Origin: Mycobacterium xenopi
Lineage (GTDB): Bacteria > Actinomycetota > Actinomycetes > Mycobacteriales > Mycobacteriaceae
DNA: 64,000 nucleotides
Direction of reading: 5' to 3'
NCBI RefSeq assembly: GCF_009936235.1
Contig: NZ_AP022314.1
Location: 2,604,001-2,668,000 of the forward strand
Positions 10,604 to 20,869 of this stretch are shown piece by piece (within the stretch, counting starts at the first letter, position 1; every line of letters starts with the position of its first letter). Under the pieces are notes generated by a model that worked only from the letters and a program-made list of their open reading frames with translations, was not told the DNA's origin and made no database searches. The position numbers and the translations under genes are program-made.

Positions 10604-12078
10604 CTACCGCAGCGCCGCGGTGCCATCGATGTGCACGGCCACCTTGGCCCCGGCGATGTCTTCCCGCACCGTCGCTTCGGCCGCCTCCGGGTCGGCGATG
10701 ACGGCCAGGGTGCGTGACTCGTCCGGTGTGCGCACCGCCAGGAAGACCTTTTCGGGCTGGCCCTCGCGGTCAAACGGCGTGGTCCACGATTCGACGGTCC
10801 CCACGCCTTCCCATTCGACCACTGCCCGCCGCGTAGGTTCCTGGTCGATCACCGGTTGCACGTCTTCCCAACGGAATTCGGTATTCGGTGGGTCGGTTCC
10901 GTACACACCAAAACTATGCTTGGTTAGGTAGCCGCCGTTGGCGGTGATCAGCCCACGGCGTCCCGGGTTGGCGACCAGCAGTTCGGCCATGGTGGCGATG
11001 GAGTGGGTGACGTAGTTGCTCCACGGGCCGCCGGCGAATGTCAGCCCGCCGGTCACGGTCAACGGCCGGGCCGGGTCGTCCACCGGCAGTCCCAGTTCGG
11101 CCGCCGCGATCTGCACCGCGGACGGAAAGCAGGAATACAGATCGACATAGTCGATGTCGTCGACGCCGATGCCGGCCAGTTCGAGCGCACGCGCGCCGGC
11201 GAGTCGGATGGCCGGTGAGCGGTGCAGTTCGGCCCGCTCGGAGATCGCGTAGGTGTCGTGGGCGTCGGTGCCTGCATACGGGTAGACCCAGCGCTCGACC
11301 GGGATTTTCAGCCTGGTCGCCGCCTCGGCGGAAGCCAATACGAGGGCAGCTGACTGGTCGACCATATTGTTGGAGTTCATCAGTTTGGTGTAGGGCCAAC
11401 TGATCATCCGGTTTTCCGGGCTGGAACGCCAAATATCTTCGGCAGCAATGGGTTTGCGAATCCAGGCATGTGGATTGTTCACTGCGACGGCATTGAACCG
11501 CGCCCACAGCTCACCGATGCGTCTGCGGTGGGCCGGCATCGGTTCGCCGTTGCTGATCCGCAGCGCCTGCTCGAACAGCGGATACACATACGCCGGCCGG
11601 TCCAGCTTGATGCGCTCTTCGGCCCGCCCGGCCATCGGCACATGGTCGTCAGCGCCTTGGGGAATGGGAACCGACTCGTCTTGCTGGGTCCAGACAAGTT
11701 TGCGGCCCGCGGCTTTCAGTTGTGTCCGGGTGCGCCAGGTTTCGGCGCCCGCGATGAGTACCACGTCGGCGCGGCCGTGCCGGATGTCGAGGCAGGCCTG
11801 GTTGACCAGGGACTGCGGCACGTTGCCGCCCACACCGCTGTAGCGGGTGGCGGCTTGTCGGCGCCAATACGGTGAGCGAGCAGCAGCCCGGGGTCGCGGT
11901 ATCGCGCCGACAGCAGATTCACCACGCGGATGGAGTCGACGGCCTCGAGGACCCGCGGCTCGGCAGCTTCGCGCGCAGCCGCGGCCATCAAGTCGACGGG
12001 TTCGACGTCGGTGTGCTCTTCGCGGTGATTGACCTGGCCGTAGCCGACCAACACCGGTGTTCGTGGATTGACGGGCAC
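10604..12078 (-). pseudogene. Acetyl-CoA acetyltransferase/thiolase-like protein, frameshifted (Rv1867 homologue)
   Basis: The N-terminal part reads from ATG 12078 as MPVNPRTPVLVGYGQVNHRE, and the rest (YSGVGGNVPQSLVNQA, DVVLIAGAETWRTR, DIDYVDLYSCFPSAVQIAA, GGLTFAGGPWSNYVTHSIA) reads in a second frame to the stop at 10604. The junction is at the G run 11845-11847: adding one base gives 491 aa, about the Rv1867 length, with DKPPPxRYSGVGGN spanning the join. It belongs to the SCP-x/thiolase-like group; C-terminal residues YLTKHSFGVYG are kept. The substrate is unknown, with lipid or sterol side-chain turnover plausible. It is divergent from xfp. One lost base in an otherwise well-kept gene suggests a sequencing or assembly error. 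Confidence 0.8.
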
Positions 12079-12181
12079 GCGGCCAGCCTAGAGCCGATCG
12101 CAAGCGCGGCGAAGCCGGGCGCAGCGGGTCGGCGACCAACCAGCGTGCGGCATCCGCCGACTATCGGGGACAATCGGGCGG

Positions 12182-14563
12182 ATGAGCCTCGACACCTCGA
12201 CGCGGGTGGTTCTTTCCGACGACGAAGTTGCCCTGATCGACGCCTACTGGCGTGCCGCCAACTACCTGTCCGTCGGGCAGATCTACCTCCTGGACAACCC
12301 GCTGCTGGCCGAACCGCTGGCACCCGAGCACATCAAGCCCCGGCTGCTCGGACACTGGGGCACCACCCCGGGACTGAACCTGATCTATGCGCACCTGAAT
12401 CGGATCATCCGCAACCGCGACGCGAATGTCATCTACGTCACCGGCCCGGGTCACGGCGGGCCCGGTCTGGTCGCCAATGCCTATTTGGAGGGCACCTACA
12501 GCGAGGTGTACACCGGCATCGAGCAGAACGCCGAAGGGCTGCGAAAGCTGTTCCGCCAGTTCTCATTTCCAGGTGGCATCCCCAGCCACGTGGCCGCGCA
12601 GACGCCTGGCTCGATTCACGAGGGCGGTGAGTTGGGTTACGCGCTGGTACACGCCTACGGCGCGGCATTCGACAACCCTGACTTGGTGGTGGCCTGCGTG
12701 GTCGGAGACGGCGAGGCCGAAACCGGGCCGCTGGCTGCCAGCTGGCATTCGAACAAGTTCCTCAACCCCGTTTGCGACGGCGCGGTGTTGCCGATTCTGC
12801 ATCTCAACGGCTACAAGATCGCCAACCCGACCGTGCTGGCCCGCCTGCCGCACACTGAGCTGGAGTCGCTGCTGCGCGGCTACGGCTATCGGCCCATCAC
12901 GGTCGCCGGGGACGAGCCGGCCAACGTCCACCAACAACTGGCAGCCGCGCTCGACGAGGCGTTCGACGCGATCGCGGATATCCAGCGCCGGGCACGCCGC
13001 GGTGACAGCGCCGCGAGGCCGGTGTGGCCGATGATCGTGTTACGCACCCCGAAGGGGTGGACCGGGCCCAAGTCGGTTGACGGCGAGCAGGTCGAGGGCA
13101 CCTGGCGCTCGCATCAGGTTCCGCTCGCCGAGACACATGACAATCCCGCGCATCGCGCCCAGCTTGAAGAATGGCTGCGCAGCTACCGGCCGCAAGAGCT
13201 GTTCGATACCAACGGCACACTCCGTGCCGAGCTACGGGCACTGGCGCCGAACGGTAATCGGCGGATGAGCGCCAACCCGCACGCCAACGGCGGGCTGCTG
13301 TTGCGCGACCTGGACTTGCCCGACTTCCGCGACTACGCGGTGGATGTCAGCCGGCCAGCCACGCTGACCCACGAGGCCACCAAGGTGCTGGGCACGTTCC
13401 TGCGCGACGTGATCGCCCGCAACCGCGACCGGTTCCGGTTGATGGGGCCCGACGAGACGGCCTCCAACCGGTTGTCGGCCGTCTACGAGACCACCGACAA
13501 GGTGTGGCTCTCGGAGATCCTGCCCGTAGACGAACACCTCCGCGCCGACGGCCGCGTCATGGAGGTGCTGTCGGAGCATCTGTGCCAGGGTTGGTTGGAA
13601 GGCTATCTGCTGACCGGCCGGCACGGGCTGTTCAACTGCTACGAGGCGTTCGTGCACATCGTCGACTCGATGTTCAACCAGCACGCCAAGTGGCTGTCCA
13701 CCAGCCGTGAGCTGCCGTGGCGGGCTCCGATCGCGTCGCTGAACTACCTTTTGACCTCCCACGTGTGGCGCCAGGACCACAACGGAGCGTCGCACCAAGA
13801 CCCGGGATTCATCGACCTGGTCGCCAACAAGCGGCCCGAGGTGGTGCGGGTCTATTTGCCGCCGGACGCCAACACGCTGCTGTCGGTGGCCGACCACTGC
13901 CTGCGCAGTCGCGATTATGTCAACGTGATCGTCGCCGGCAAGCAGCCCGCGCTGGCCTATCTCGACATGGACTCCGCTATCGTGCATTGCACTCGGGGCC
14001 TTGGCATTTGGCAGTGGGCCAGCACCGCGACGGGGGAGCCGGACGTGGTGTTGGCCTGCGCCGGCGACATCCCGACGCTGGAGACCCTGGCCGCTGCCGA
14101 GATTTTGCGCCGCGAACTGCCCGAGTTGGCGGTGCGGGTGATCAACGTGGTCGACATTATGCGCCTGCAGCCCCAGCCTGAGCACCCACATGGCTTGCCG
14201 GACAAGGAATTTGACGCATTGTTCACCCGCGACAAGCCGGTCATCTTCGCCTACCACGGCTACTCGTGGCTGATCCATCGGCTCACCTATCGCCGCACCA
14301 ATCACGCGCACCTGCACGTACGCGGCTACAAGGAGCGCGGCACCACCACGACACCATTCGACATGGTGATGCTCAACGACTTGGACCGCTTCCATTTGGT
14401 GATGGACGTCATCGACCGCGTCGACGGGCTGGGCACCCGCGCCGCGGTGCTGCGTCAGCGCATGGCCGACGCCCGGTTGGCTGCGCGCCGCTACACCCGC
14501 GAGCACGGCGAGGATGACCCGCAGATTGCTGGCTGGACGTGGGGGTCGGGCGAGCGTGAGTAA
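12182..14563 (+). CDS. xfp: Xylulose-5-phosphate/fructose-6-phosphate phosphoketolase
   Basis: This 793-aa ThDP enzyme cleaves xylulose 5-phosphate (and usually fructose 6-phosphate) with phosphate to acetyl phosphate plus a triose or tetrose phosphate. Diagnostic parts are [10 protein letters not shown] (about residues 57-66), [20 protein letters not shown] (about 84-103), the ThDP motif [20 protein letters not shown] (about 175-194), [11 protein letters not shown], and the C-terminal [11 protein letters not shown] and [17 protein letters not shown]. Length is standard. It occupies the place where M. tuberculosis has Rv1864c-Rv1866 and has no counterpart there, so it is an accessory metabolic gene of this lineage. 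Its stop overlaps the GTG start of the CPBP protein. No acetate kinase or phosphotransacetylase is in view. Confidence 0.93.
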   Translation: MSLDTSTRVVLSDDEVALIDAYWRAANYLSVGQIYLLDNPLLAEPLAPEHIKPRLLGHWGTTPGLNLIYAHLNRIIRNRDANVIYVTGPGHGGPGLVANAYLEGTYSEVYTGIEQNAEGLRKLFRQFSFPGGIPSHVAAQTPGSIHEGGELGYALVHAYGAAFDNPDLVVACVVGDGEAETGPLAASWHSNKFLNPVCDGAVLPILHLNGYKIANPTVLARLPHTELESLLRGYGYRPITVAGDEPANVHQQLAAALDEAFDAIADIQRRARRGDSAARPVWPMIVLRTPKGWTGPKSVDGEQVEGTWRSHQVPLAETHDNPAHRAQLEEWLRSYRPQELFDTNGTLRAELRALAPNGNRRMSANPHANGGLLLRDLDLPDFRDYAVDVSRPATLTHEATKVLGTFLRDVIARNRDRFRLMGPDETASNRLSAVYETTDKVWLSEILPVDEHLRADGRVMEVLSEHLCQGWLEGYLLTGRHGLFNCYEAFVHIVDSMFNQHAKWLSTSRELPWRAPIASLNYLLTSHVWRQDHNGASHQDPGFIDLVANKRPEVVRVYLPPDANTLLSVADHCLRSRDYVNVIVAGKQPALAYLDMDSAIVHCTRGLGIWQWASTATGEPDVVLACAGDIPTLETLAAAEILRRELPELAVRVINVVDIMRLQPQPEHPHGLPDKEFDALFTRDKPVIFAYHGYSWLIHRLTYRRTNHAHLHVRGYKERGTTTTPFDMVMLNDLDRFHLVMDVIDRVDGLGTRAAVLRQRMADARLAARRYTREHGEDDPQIAGWTWGSGERE

Positions 14564-15338
14564 CCTTCAACAGATGAACAGCGCTGACCATGTGGTGAGC
14601 CAACCACACCCGGTCGTGGTGCAACTCTCGACGCTGCACCGGTTTCGGGCCTACGTCGACGTCGCCGTCGTCGTGGTTGTCTTGGCCCTGACCAACCTGA
14701 TCGCGCATTTCACGACAAGCTGGGCGAGTGTGGCTACCGTCCCGGCCGCGGCCGCAGGACTGGTGATCCTGTTGCGGGCCAACGGCTTGGGCTGGTCCGA
14801 GCTCGGGCTGGGCCGCGAGCACTGGAAGTCCGGGGTGGGTTATGCGCTGGCGGCGGTGAGTGTCGTGGTGTCGGTCATCGCGGCGGGTGCGTTGCTGCCG
14901 GTGACTCGGCCGATGTTTATGAACAACCACTACGCGACGATTTCCGGCGCGCTGACCGCGTCGATGATCATCATCCCGCTGCAAACCGTCATACCCGAGG
15001 AGCTGGCTTTCCGTGGTGTGCTGCAGGGTGCACTCAACCGGGCCTGGGGTTTTCGCGGTGTCGCCGTGGGGGGTTCGTTGCTGTTCGGGTTCTGGCATAT
15101 TGCAACGTCGTTGGGGCTGACGCGCAGCAACGTCGGGTTCAGCCGCGTGTTCGGTGCCGGGTTTGGTGGCATGCTGGCGGGGGTGACGGTGGCGGTCGTC
15201 GCGACCGCGGCAGCGGGGTTCGTGTTCAGCTGGCTGCGTCGGCGCAGCGGCAGCTTGATCGCGCCGATCGCCCTGCACTGGTCGTGCAATGGATTGGGAG
15301 CCTTAGCCGCCGCCCTCGTCTGGCAGCTATCCACCTAA
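14556..15338 (+). CDS. CPBP family intramembrane metalloprotease (CAAX-protease-like)
   Basis: A 260-aa polytopic membrane protein. Hydrophobic segments span about residues 27-50, 57-75, 95-115 and more toward the C-terminus. The three CPBP motifs are present: [18 protein letters not shown] (EExxxR), LLFGFWHI (FxxxH) and [14 protein letters not shown] (HxxxN). Members are intramembrane proteases or scaffolds; the substrate is unknown. GTG 14556 overlaps the xfp stop by 8 bp and follows a G-rich stretch; ATG 14574 is an alternative start. By position it corresponds to Rv1863c. It converges with adhA, leaving 7 bp between stops. Confidence 0.8.
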   Translation: MSNLQQMNSADHVVSQPHPVVVQLSTLHRFRAYVDVAVVVVVLALTNLIAHFTTSWASVATVPAAAAGLVILLRANGLGWSELGLGREHWKSGVGYALAAVSVVVSVIAAGALLPVTRPMFMNNHYATISGALTASMIIIPLQTVIPEELAFRGVLQGALNRAWGFRGVAVGGSLLFGFWHIATSLGLTRSNVGFSRVFGAGFGGMLAGVTVAVVATAAAGFVFSWLRRRSGSLIAPIALHWSCNGLGALAAALVWQLST

Positions 15339-15345
15339 GGCGGGC

Positions 15346-16374
15346 CTACACCAGCAGCACTGCGGCCCCGGCGATGCGGCCGGCGCTGAGATCCGACAAT
15401 GCTCGATCAGCTTGTGCTAGCGGGTATTCCGGCGTCGTCACCGCGATGTGATGCTGCCCCGCGAAATCCAGAAACGCGCGCGCGTCGGCGCGGGTATTGG
15501 AGGTGACCGAACGGATCTGGCGTTCCTGGAATAGGTGGCGCTGGTAGTTGAGTGGTGGGATATCGCTGAGGTGGATCCCGGCGATCGCCAACGTGCCACC
15601 ACGATCCAGGGCCTGCAGGGCCGGCAGCACCAAATCGCCGACCGGAGCGAACAGGATGGCCGCATCCAGTGGCACTGGCGGCGGGTCGCCGGCGTCTTGC
15701 GCCGATGCGGCGCCGAGTTCCAGCGCCAGTTCCCGGGCGCGCACGCCCCGTGTCATCACATGGACTTCGGCGCCTTGTGCCAGCGCGACCTGAGCGGTGA
15801 TGTGTGCGCTGCCGCCGAATCCGTAGAGCCCGAGGCGGCCACCGGACGGCAGTTCGGCGCGCAACAATGCGCGATACCCGATGATGCCTGCGCACAACAG
15901 CGGAGCAAGTTCGGTGTCGCTGTAGCCGCTGGGCAACTGATGGGCGTAAGCCGCTGGGACAGTGGCGAATTCAGCATAACCACCGTCGGCGTCCCAACCG
16001 GTGTAGCGCGACTCCGGGCACAAGTTTTCGTTGCCCCGGCGACAGTATTTGCATACCCCGCAGGTGTGACGCAGCCACGCGATGCCGACCCGATCTCCTA
16101 CCGCGAACGTGTCTTTGGCGTCCGGCCCCACCTCGACAACCTCCCCCACCACCTCGTGGCCCGGCGTCACATGTTTGCGGTGCACGGGCAGATCACCCTC
16201 TGCCACGTGCAGGTCGGTGCGACACACCCCGCACGCACGCACGGCCACCAACAATTCGGCCGGCCCAGGCCGCGGCACCTCGGTGGTAACACGCTCCAGC
16301 GGGCCCGTTTCCATCGGCCCGGGTCGACGGACCCGCCACGCGCTCATCGTCGTTGTGGTCGGCCCTGATGCCAT
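15346..16374 (-). CDS. adhA: Zinc-type alcohol dehydrogenase (AdhA)
   Basis: A 342-aa medium-chain dehydrogenase matching Rv1862. Catalytic-zinc residues are in [15 protein letters not shown] (about residues 47-61) and [12 protein letters not shown], and the structural-zinc cysteines in [15 protein letters not shown] (about 105-119). The NAD(P)-binding part has [20 protein letters not shown] (about 181-200). The expected reaction is reversible oxidation of primary alcohols to aldehydes in the cytosol. The gene runs convergent to the CPBP protein gene and lies downstream of the small GlsB-like membrane protein gene on the same strand. Confidence 0.9.
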   Translation of the reverse strand: MASGPTTTTMSAWRVRRPGPMETGPLERVTTEVPRPGPAELLVAVRACGVCRTDLHVAEGDLPVHRKHVTPGHEVVGEVVEVGPDAKDTFAVGDRVGIAWLRHTCGVCKYCRRGNENLCPESRYTGWDADGGYAEFATVPAAYAHQLPSGYSDTELAPLLCAGIIGYRALLRAELPSGGRLGLYGFGGSAHITAQVALAQGAEVHVMTRGVRARELALELGAASAQDAGDPPPVPLDAAILFAPVGDLVLPALQALDRGGTLAIAGIHLSDIPPLNYQRHLFQERQIRSVTSNTRADARAFLDFAGQHHIAVTTPEYPLAQADRALSDLSAGRIAGAAVLLV

Positions 16375-16438
16375 TACTCCATGATGCCGCGGCCTGTCAA
16401 TTGCCCAACGGGCTGCGGCTGCAAGGTGTCTGGTACGG

Positions 16439-16717
16439 CTACAAAGTTCGTGTGCGTGACGTGACGAGCTTGTAGATCAACAGCAAGATGACTGCGCCTA
16501 TCAGCGCCCCGAGGAACGAGTGCTTGATCGGTGGGTGGATGTCGAAGTGGTGGGGCGCGAATACCATGCTGCCCAGCGTGCCGCCGACGTAACTACCCGC
16601 GATGCCGAGTAGCGCTGTGGCGATCCAGCCCATGGGCTGCCTGCCGGGCACGATAAGCCGCGCGATGAAGCCGACGATGAGACCGAGGATGATCATCCAG
16701 ATGATGTGCAGGACCAC
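16439..16717 (-). CDS. GlsB/YeaQ/YmgE family stress-response membrane protein (Rv1861 homologue)
   Basis: A 92-aa protein with three hydrophobic segments (about residues 2-22, 30-52, 66-84) and the family motif [20 protein letters not shown] with a following [11 protein letters not shown] glycine-rich helix. The family, once called transglycosylase-associated, is linked to stress responses without an assigned activity. The ATG at 16717 is preceded by AAGGAGC. It sits between adhA and apa as in M. tuberculosis. Confidence 0.8.
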   Translation of the reverse strand: MVLHIIWMIILGLIVGFIARLIVPGRQPMGWIATALLGIAGSYVGGTLGSMVFAPHHFDIHPPIKHSFLGALIGAVILLLIYKLVTSRTRTL

Positions 16718-16876
16718 GACCCGCTCCTTCGAGTTCTGCTAGCTAAGCCCGCGCAATGCCAGTCCAGTGCAGGCACCGCCAGTCGATGTATCGCGTCAGC
16801 GTAACGACTACGGTGCCGACGTGGGCGCGGTCGGTTTAACTGCAGTCGAAATGTTAGGTGGGAATTCGCGGTCCGC

Positions 16877-17836
16877 TCAGGTCGAAAGCGAGGCTGCCGG
16901 GGCGGGTGCGCCGGCCGGAGTCCCCGCGGGCGCCTGATTGGGCTGCGCAGGCGCGTTGGGAGGTGGGGCCCCCGGCGCCGCTGGAGCAGCGGGTGCCGGG
17001 GCTGCCGGAGCTGGAGCAGCGGGTGCCGGGGCTGCCGGAGCCGGCGGAGGCGTCCATGGGCGAATCGACTCGGCCAGCACCTTAGCGGCGGTCTTGTCCA
17101 CCGGGTTGTTCGCGGTGCCGAGCCACACCACGAACCACCGCTGATTCTGCTGGTTTTGCTGCGCCCCTTGTCGGTTGCCGGATGCGGACGGACCGACCAC
17201 GCCCGTCCAGATCTGACCGTTCGGCTTGCTGGTGTCGGAGAACTTCACCTCGTAATAGGAGGCGCTGCCGGACACACCGTTGCCGCTGAGCGGGGTGCTT
17301 TCCTGGTTGATCCGGGTCCCGGGGTACGGCATGAAGAACTCCCCCATGTCCGAGCCCAGCCGGGTTGCGGCCTTAGCGTTGTCGGGTTCGGCGCTGGCGT
17401 AGAGCTTTTGATCCAGTCGGCCGAGCACGATGCGGGTGTCGTTGGCGACCGGCGGCGGCTGACCCGGCGAGGGCGGTTGGCCAGTCTCCTTGCTGAGCAG
17501 CGCCGACCCGTAGTCGAGATGGCTGGCATCCGATTCCACCCAGCCCGCGGGAATGACGTAGCTGAAGCCACCGGCGACATTGTTGACCCGGCCGGCCTCG
17601 GCTGCGTTGGGATCTGCCGCGGGCGCGGCGTTGGGATCGGTTGCCGACGGAGCTGCGGCCGGATCCGCTGGCGGGGGTGCCGGGGCGTTGGTGCTCGGCG
17701 GAGCGGGCGGTGGATCGGCGTTTGCCGTGGCCGCGGGCACCGCAACTGTGATGGCGCCGGCACCGGTCAGCGCCGCGATCGCCAGCGCCGCCGCGACGCC
17801 CCTGTGGCGTGTTTGGTTCGGATCCCCCTGCTTCAT
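16877..17836 (-). CDS. apa: Alanine/proline-rich secreted glycoprotein Apa (fibronectin attachment protein)
   Basis: This 319-aa secreted protein homologous to Rv1860 has a signal peptide (residues 1-40, ending ATANA before DPPPAPPS), then a Pro/Ala-rich N-terminal tail, a globular core ([20 protein letters not shown] to [20 protein letters not shown]) and a repetitive Pro/Ala C-terminal tail. In mycobacteria Apa is O-mannosylated, binds fibronectin and host lectins and is a strong antigen. Both low-complexity tails are the usual mannosylation regions. The C-terminal tail contains a near-perfect short repeat of PAPAA units (DNA about 16970-17045), a likely site of length variation. Located directly downstream of modABC on the same strand. 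Confidence 0.92.
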   Translation of the reverse strand: MKQGDPNQTRHRGVAAALAIAALTGAGAITVAVPAATANADPPPAPPSTNAPAPPPADPAAAPSATDPNAAPAADPNAAEAGRVNNVAGGFSYVIPAGWVESDASHLDYGSALLSKETGQPPSPGQPPPVANDTRIVLGRLDQKLYASAEPDNAKAATRLGSDMGEFFMPYPGTRINQESTPLSGNGVSGSASYYEVKFSDTSKPNGQIWTGVVGPSASGNRQGAQQNQQNQRWFVVWLGTANNPVDKTAAKVLAESIRPWTPPPAPAAPAPAAPAPAAPAPAAPAAPGAPPPNAPAQPNQAPAGTPAGAPAPAASLST

Positions 17837-17942
17837 GGCGAAGAACCTACCGTGTTACAGCCGTGACGCAAGTGCGTCCTGCTGAGAAGCGTGATTTCGC
17901 GTCGCGTGGCCACAGGGCAACTCGCCGCGCCCCACCGGCGAC

Positions 17943-19057
17943 TCAGGCCGTGGGTTGCGGTGTCGGGCGCGTCGGATAGAGGGTCACCTCCTGCGCCTTG
18001 ACCGCGAACCACACCCGCTGACCCGGGGTCAGCCCCAACTCCACTGCGGCGTCGACGGTGATATCGGCCGCCAATCCCGGGGCGCCGTCAGGCTGCTCCC
18101 CGCCCCGGACCCGCAGCGAACTTCCACGCGAATCCAGTTCGGCCACAGTCACTTCCACTGCGTTGCGGGGACTGCCGTGTGGCGCTTCCCGATACACGGC
18201 CACCGCAGCAGGCGCGAACACAGCCACCGCAGCCTGCCCACAGGCGAGATCCTCAGCCGCCGTGCCCTGCCAGAGCGCACCGGATCGCGCATGCAGTGCC
18301 CCGTCGGGCCCGATCGTGCCGTTGACCAGGTTGACTCCCGCGATGCGGGCACCGAAATGGCTGCGCGGCGCGGTCAGCACGTCAGCCACCGGACCGGTCT
18401 CGGCGACCCTGCCGGACTCGAGCACGAGCACCCGGTCGGCCAGCGTGAACACGTCCAGCAGGTCGTGGGTCACCAGCACGGTGGCACGCGCGTCGCGGCT
18501 GACAACCTTGCGCAGCACCGCGCGGACCGCGCCGCCGCGCCGACGTCGAGGCCGGCGAGCGGTTCGTCGAGCAACAACGCATCCGGTTCGGCCGCCAGCG
18601 CCCGTGCGATCGCGACACGCTGCGCCTGGCCGCCGGAGAGCTGCCGCGGCCTGCGGTCAGCCAGCTCCTCGGCGTCGACTTCGCGCAGCCAACGCCGCGC
18701 CGACTCCCTGCACCGACGACGCAGGCCGCGCCATCCCCGGCGCCCACTATGGCGCAGCCCGAACGCCACGTTCGCTGCCACGCTCAGGTGCGGAAACAGC
18801 AACGGATCCTGCGGCAACAGCCCGACCCGACGATTATGTGTTGCTATGTCAATCCCGGTCGCGGTGTCGGTGAGCACGCGCTCGCCCAGCCGCACCAGCC
18901 CCTCGTCAGGCCGGACCAGTCCGGCGATGACGTGCAGCGCGGTCGACTTGCCGGCGCCGTTTGGACCCAGCACGGCCAGCACTTCGCCCGGCTCGACGGA
19001 GAACTCCACATCGAGGCCCCGGTCGGCCACCACCGCGCGCAGCCGCAAGCCGCTCAT
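17943..19057 (-). pseudogene. modC: Molybdate ABC transporter ATP-binding protein ModC, frameshifted
   Basis: The ATP-binding subunit of the molybdate importer starts at ATG 19057 (4-bp ATGA overlap with modB). It has Walker A GPNGAGKST (about residues 33-41), signature LSGGQAQRVAIARAL (about 118-132) and Walker B ALLLDEPLAGLD. Just after the D-loop the frame breaks in the GC run 18527-18540: the first frame runs on to a stop near 18470, while the switch histidine (TVLVTHDLLD) and the C-terminal molybdate-binding (MOP) domain read in another frame to 17943. Adding one base gives 371 aa, the usual mycobacterial ModC length. modA and modB are intact, so either molybdate uptake is lost or the indel is an assembly error. 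Confidence 0.82.
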
Positions 19058-19851
19058 GGTGCGACGCCGGCTCCGGTCAGCCGCCGGGTGCCGATCCCCA
19101 GCACCACCAGTGCGGCCACCGCCACCAGCAGGATCGACAACGCCACCGCCGCGTTGGCGTCAGTGACTCGCTGCAGATAGATCTCCAGCGGCAGTGTCCG
19201 GGTGACCCCTTGCCGGGAACCGGCGAACGTCAACGTCGCGCCGAACTCGCCCAGCGAACGGGCGAACGCGAGGACTGCCCCGGACACCAGGCCGGGCATC
19301 AGCAGCGGCAGCGTCACCCGCCACCACACCGCGCTGGGCCGGGCCCCCAATGTCGCTGCAACGAGCTCATAGTCGCTGCCCGCGGTGCGGGCCGCACCTT
19401 CCAGCGCGATCACGAGAAACGGCAACGAGACAAAGGTTTGCGCCAGCACCACCGCGGCGGTGGTGAACGCGATGTGGATGCCGGCGGCCTCTAAGTAGCG
19501 CCCGATCAACCCGAGCCGGCCGAACGCGTACAGCAACGCGATACCACCGACCACCGGTGGCAGCACCAGCGGCAACAACACCAGGGGCCGCAACAGCCGC
19601 ACCAGCGACGCCGTGCTGCGGGCCAGCACGAGGGCCATCGGCACCCCGAACAGAATGCACAGCGCGGTGCTGGCGGTAGCGGTCTTGACGCTCAACAGCA
19701 GGGCGGTCTTGGACGAAGGGCTGGTAATCAATGACCAAAAGTGTGGCCAATCCACCTTGACGGCGATCGCCACCAGCGGCGACGCCACGAACGCCATCCC
19801 CGCGCCTGCGGGCACATACACCCAGCGCGGCAGACCGGCAGCCCCGTTCAA
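19054..19851 (-). CDS. modB: Molybdate ABC transporter permease ModB
   Basis: This 265-aa inner-membrane permease, Rv1858 homologue, has about six hydrophobic helices and the cytoplasmic EAA-type loop that docks ModC, seen in [21 protein letters not shown] (about residues 150-170; first part [20 protein letters not shown]). It lies 9 bp after modA and overlaps modC by the ATGA tetranucleotide, so modA-modB-modC are one operon. With ModA it forms the high-affinity molybdate/tungstate import path supplying the cofactor used by FdhF-type enzymes. Confidence 0.9.
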   Translation of the reverse strand: MNGAAGLPRWVYVPAGAGMAFVASPLVAIAVKVDWPHFWSLITSPSSKTALLLSVKTATASTALCILFGVPMALVLARSTASLVRLLRPLVLLPLVLPPVVGGIALLYAFGRLGLIGRYLEAAGIHIAFTTAAVVLAQTFVSLPFLVIALEGAARTAGSDYELVAATLGARPSAVWWRVTLPLLMPGLVSGAVLAFARSLGEFGATLTFAGSRQGVTRTLPLEIYLQRVTDANAAVALSILLVAVAALVVLGIGTRRLTGAGVAP

Positions 19852-19860
19852 CGCCCACCG

Positions 19861-20652
19861 TCAGGGTTTGGCAAAGCCCGCTTGGTGCAGGGCTTTCTGA
19901 CCTGTCTCACCAGTCACCGTGTCGACGAACTTCTGCGCCAGCTGCGCTTGCAGCGAACGTTGCAGCACCGCGATGGGATAGACGTTTCGCGCCGCGGCTG
20001 CTTCGGGGACGCTCACCGTTGTCACCTTCGTGCCGGCGTTGATCGCGTCGGTGAGGTAAACCAGCCCGGCGTCGGCCTGACCGCTGGTGACCTTGTTGAG
20101 GACGTCGGTGACGTTGGGTTCCTCGCTGGCCGGGTTGAGATGCACGCCGGTGGTGTTCTCGATGCGCAGGGTGGCGGCGCCGCAGGGCACCGGCTGCTGG
20201 CATACCACCACGTCGAGCCCCGGCTTGGTGAGATCGGCGAACGACTCGACCTGCTTGGGATTGCCCGGGGCGGTGACGATGACCAGTGTGTTCGAGGCGA
20301 AATTGACCGGCTTGCCGGCCAGCAGTCCGGCCGTGGCGACCTTGTCCATTTGCGCGGTGTCGGCGGAGGCGAAGACGTCGGCGCTCGCGCCCTGGGTCAA
20401 CTGGGTCGCCAGTTCCGAGGAACCTGCGTAAGTGATATCGACGGTGGCTCCGGGGTTCTCTGCCTTGAACCGCGCTGCGATCGTGTCGAACGTCGGTCGC
20501 AGGGATGCGGCGGCGAACACGAGAAGCGGCTTCGCCGCCGACGGCGACGACTGTGTGGTGGGCGAAGTGGACGGTGCCGTCGAGCGGCATCCCGTCAGCC
20601 CCGCCACCAGCAGCATGGACGCCAAACCCGCCAGCACCAATTTCCGCCGCAT
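19861..20652 (-). CDS. modA: Molybdate-binding lipoprotein ModA
   Basis: This 263-aa periplasmic-type binding protein, Rv1857 homologue, carries a lipoprotein signal with lipobox LTGC (Cys22), so the mature protein is membrane-anchored outside the cell. The ModA core is visible in LLVFAAASLRPTFDTIAARF (about residues 43-62), TYAGSSELATQLTQGASADV (about 75-94) and SGQADAGLVYLTDA (about 190-203); the two serine-containing loops are where molybdate oxygens are bound in the family. First gene of modABC. Divergent from the SDR gene, with a 217-bp intergenic region carrying two small palindromes. Confidence 0.92.
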   Translation of the reverse strand: MRRKLVLAGLASMLLVAGLTGCRSTAPSTSPTTQSSPSAAKPLLVFAAASLRPTFDTIAARFKAENPGATVDITYAGSSELATQLTQGASADVFASADTAQMDKVATAGLLAGKPVNFASNTLVIVTAPGNPKQVESFADLTKPGLDVVVCQQPVPCGAATLRIENTTGVHLNPASEEPNVTDVLNKVTSGQADAGLVYLTDAINAGTKVTTVSVPEAAAARNVYPIAVLQRSLQAQLAQKFVDTVTGETGQKALHQAGFAKP

Positions 20653-20729
20653 GAGAGTGCACCCTAACGGCAGGTGCGGCAGCTCGAGGACGCGCGGGCC
20701 GGAAGCGTCTCATCCAAACAGTGCCAAAT

Positions 20730-20791
20730 AGTTATGTAACTGGTGTTTGCGCCAGGCGAGCCGGAGTTCCACCGCTAGCTACTGTCCAGTA
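20730..20791. promoter_or_regulatory. Two short palindromes in the modA/SDR divergent intergenic region
   Basis: AGTTA-TG-TAACT at 20730-20741 and TACTG-TC-CAGTA at 20780-20791 are 5-bp inverted arms with two-base spacers, centred 50 bp apart between divergent modA and the SDR gene. They have the size of repressor half-site pairs, but neither matches an operator I can name. Short palindromes also arise by chance. Confidence 0.25.
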
Positions 20792-20869
20792 ACATCAATT
20801 GCGTACGCCACCACTCGCTGGAAATCGCCAGGTGCTTCGGTGGTGTTCAGCGTGGAACACGAGGAGGTC

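Noticed and set aside
13232..14506. Long open frame on the minus strand opposite xfp
   Set aside because: It is His/Gln/Arg/Val-rich with no family resemblance, a common effect of high GC third positions opposite a real gene.
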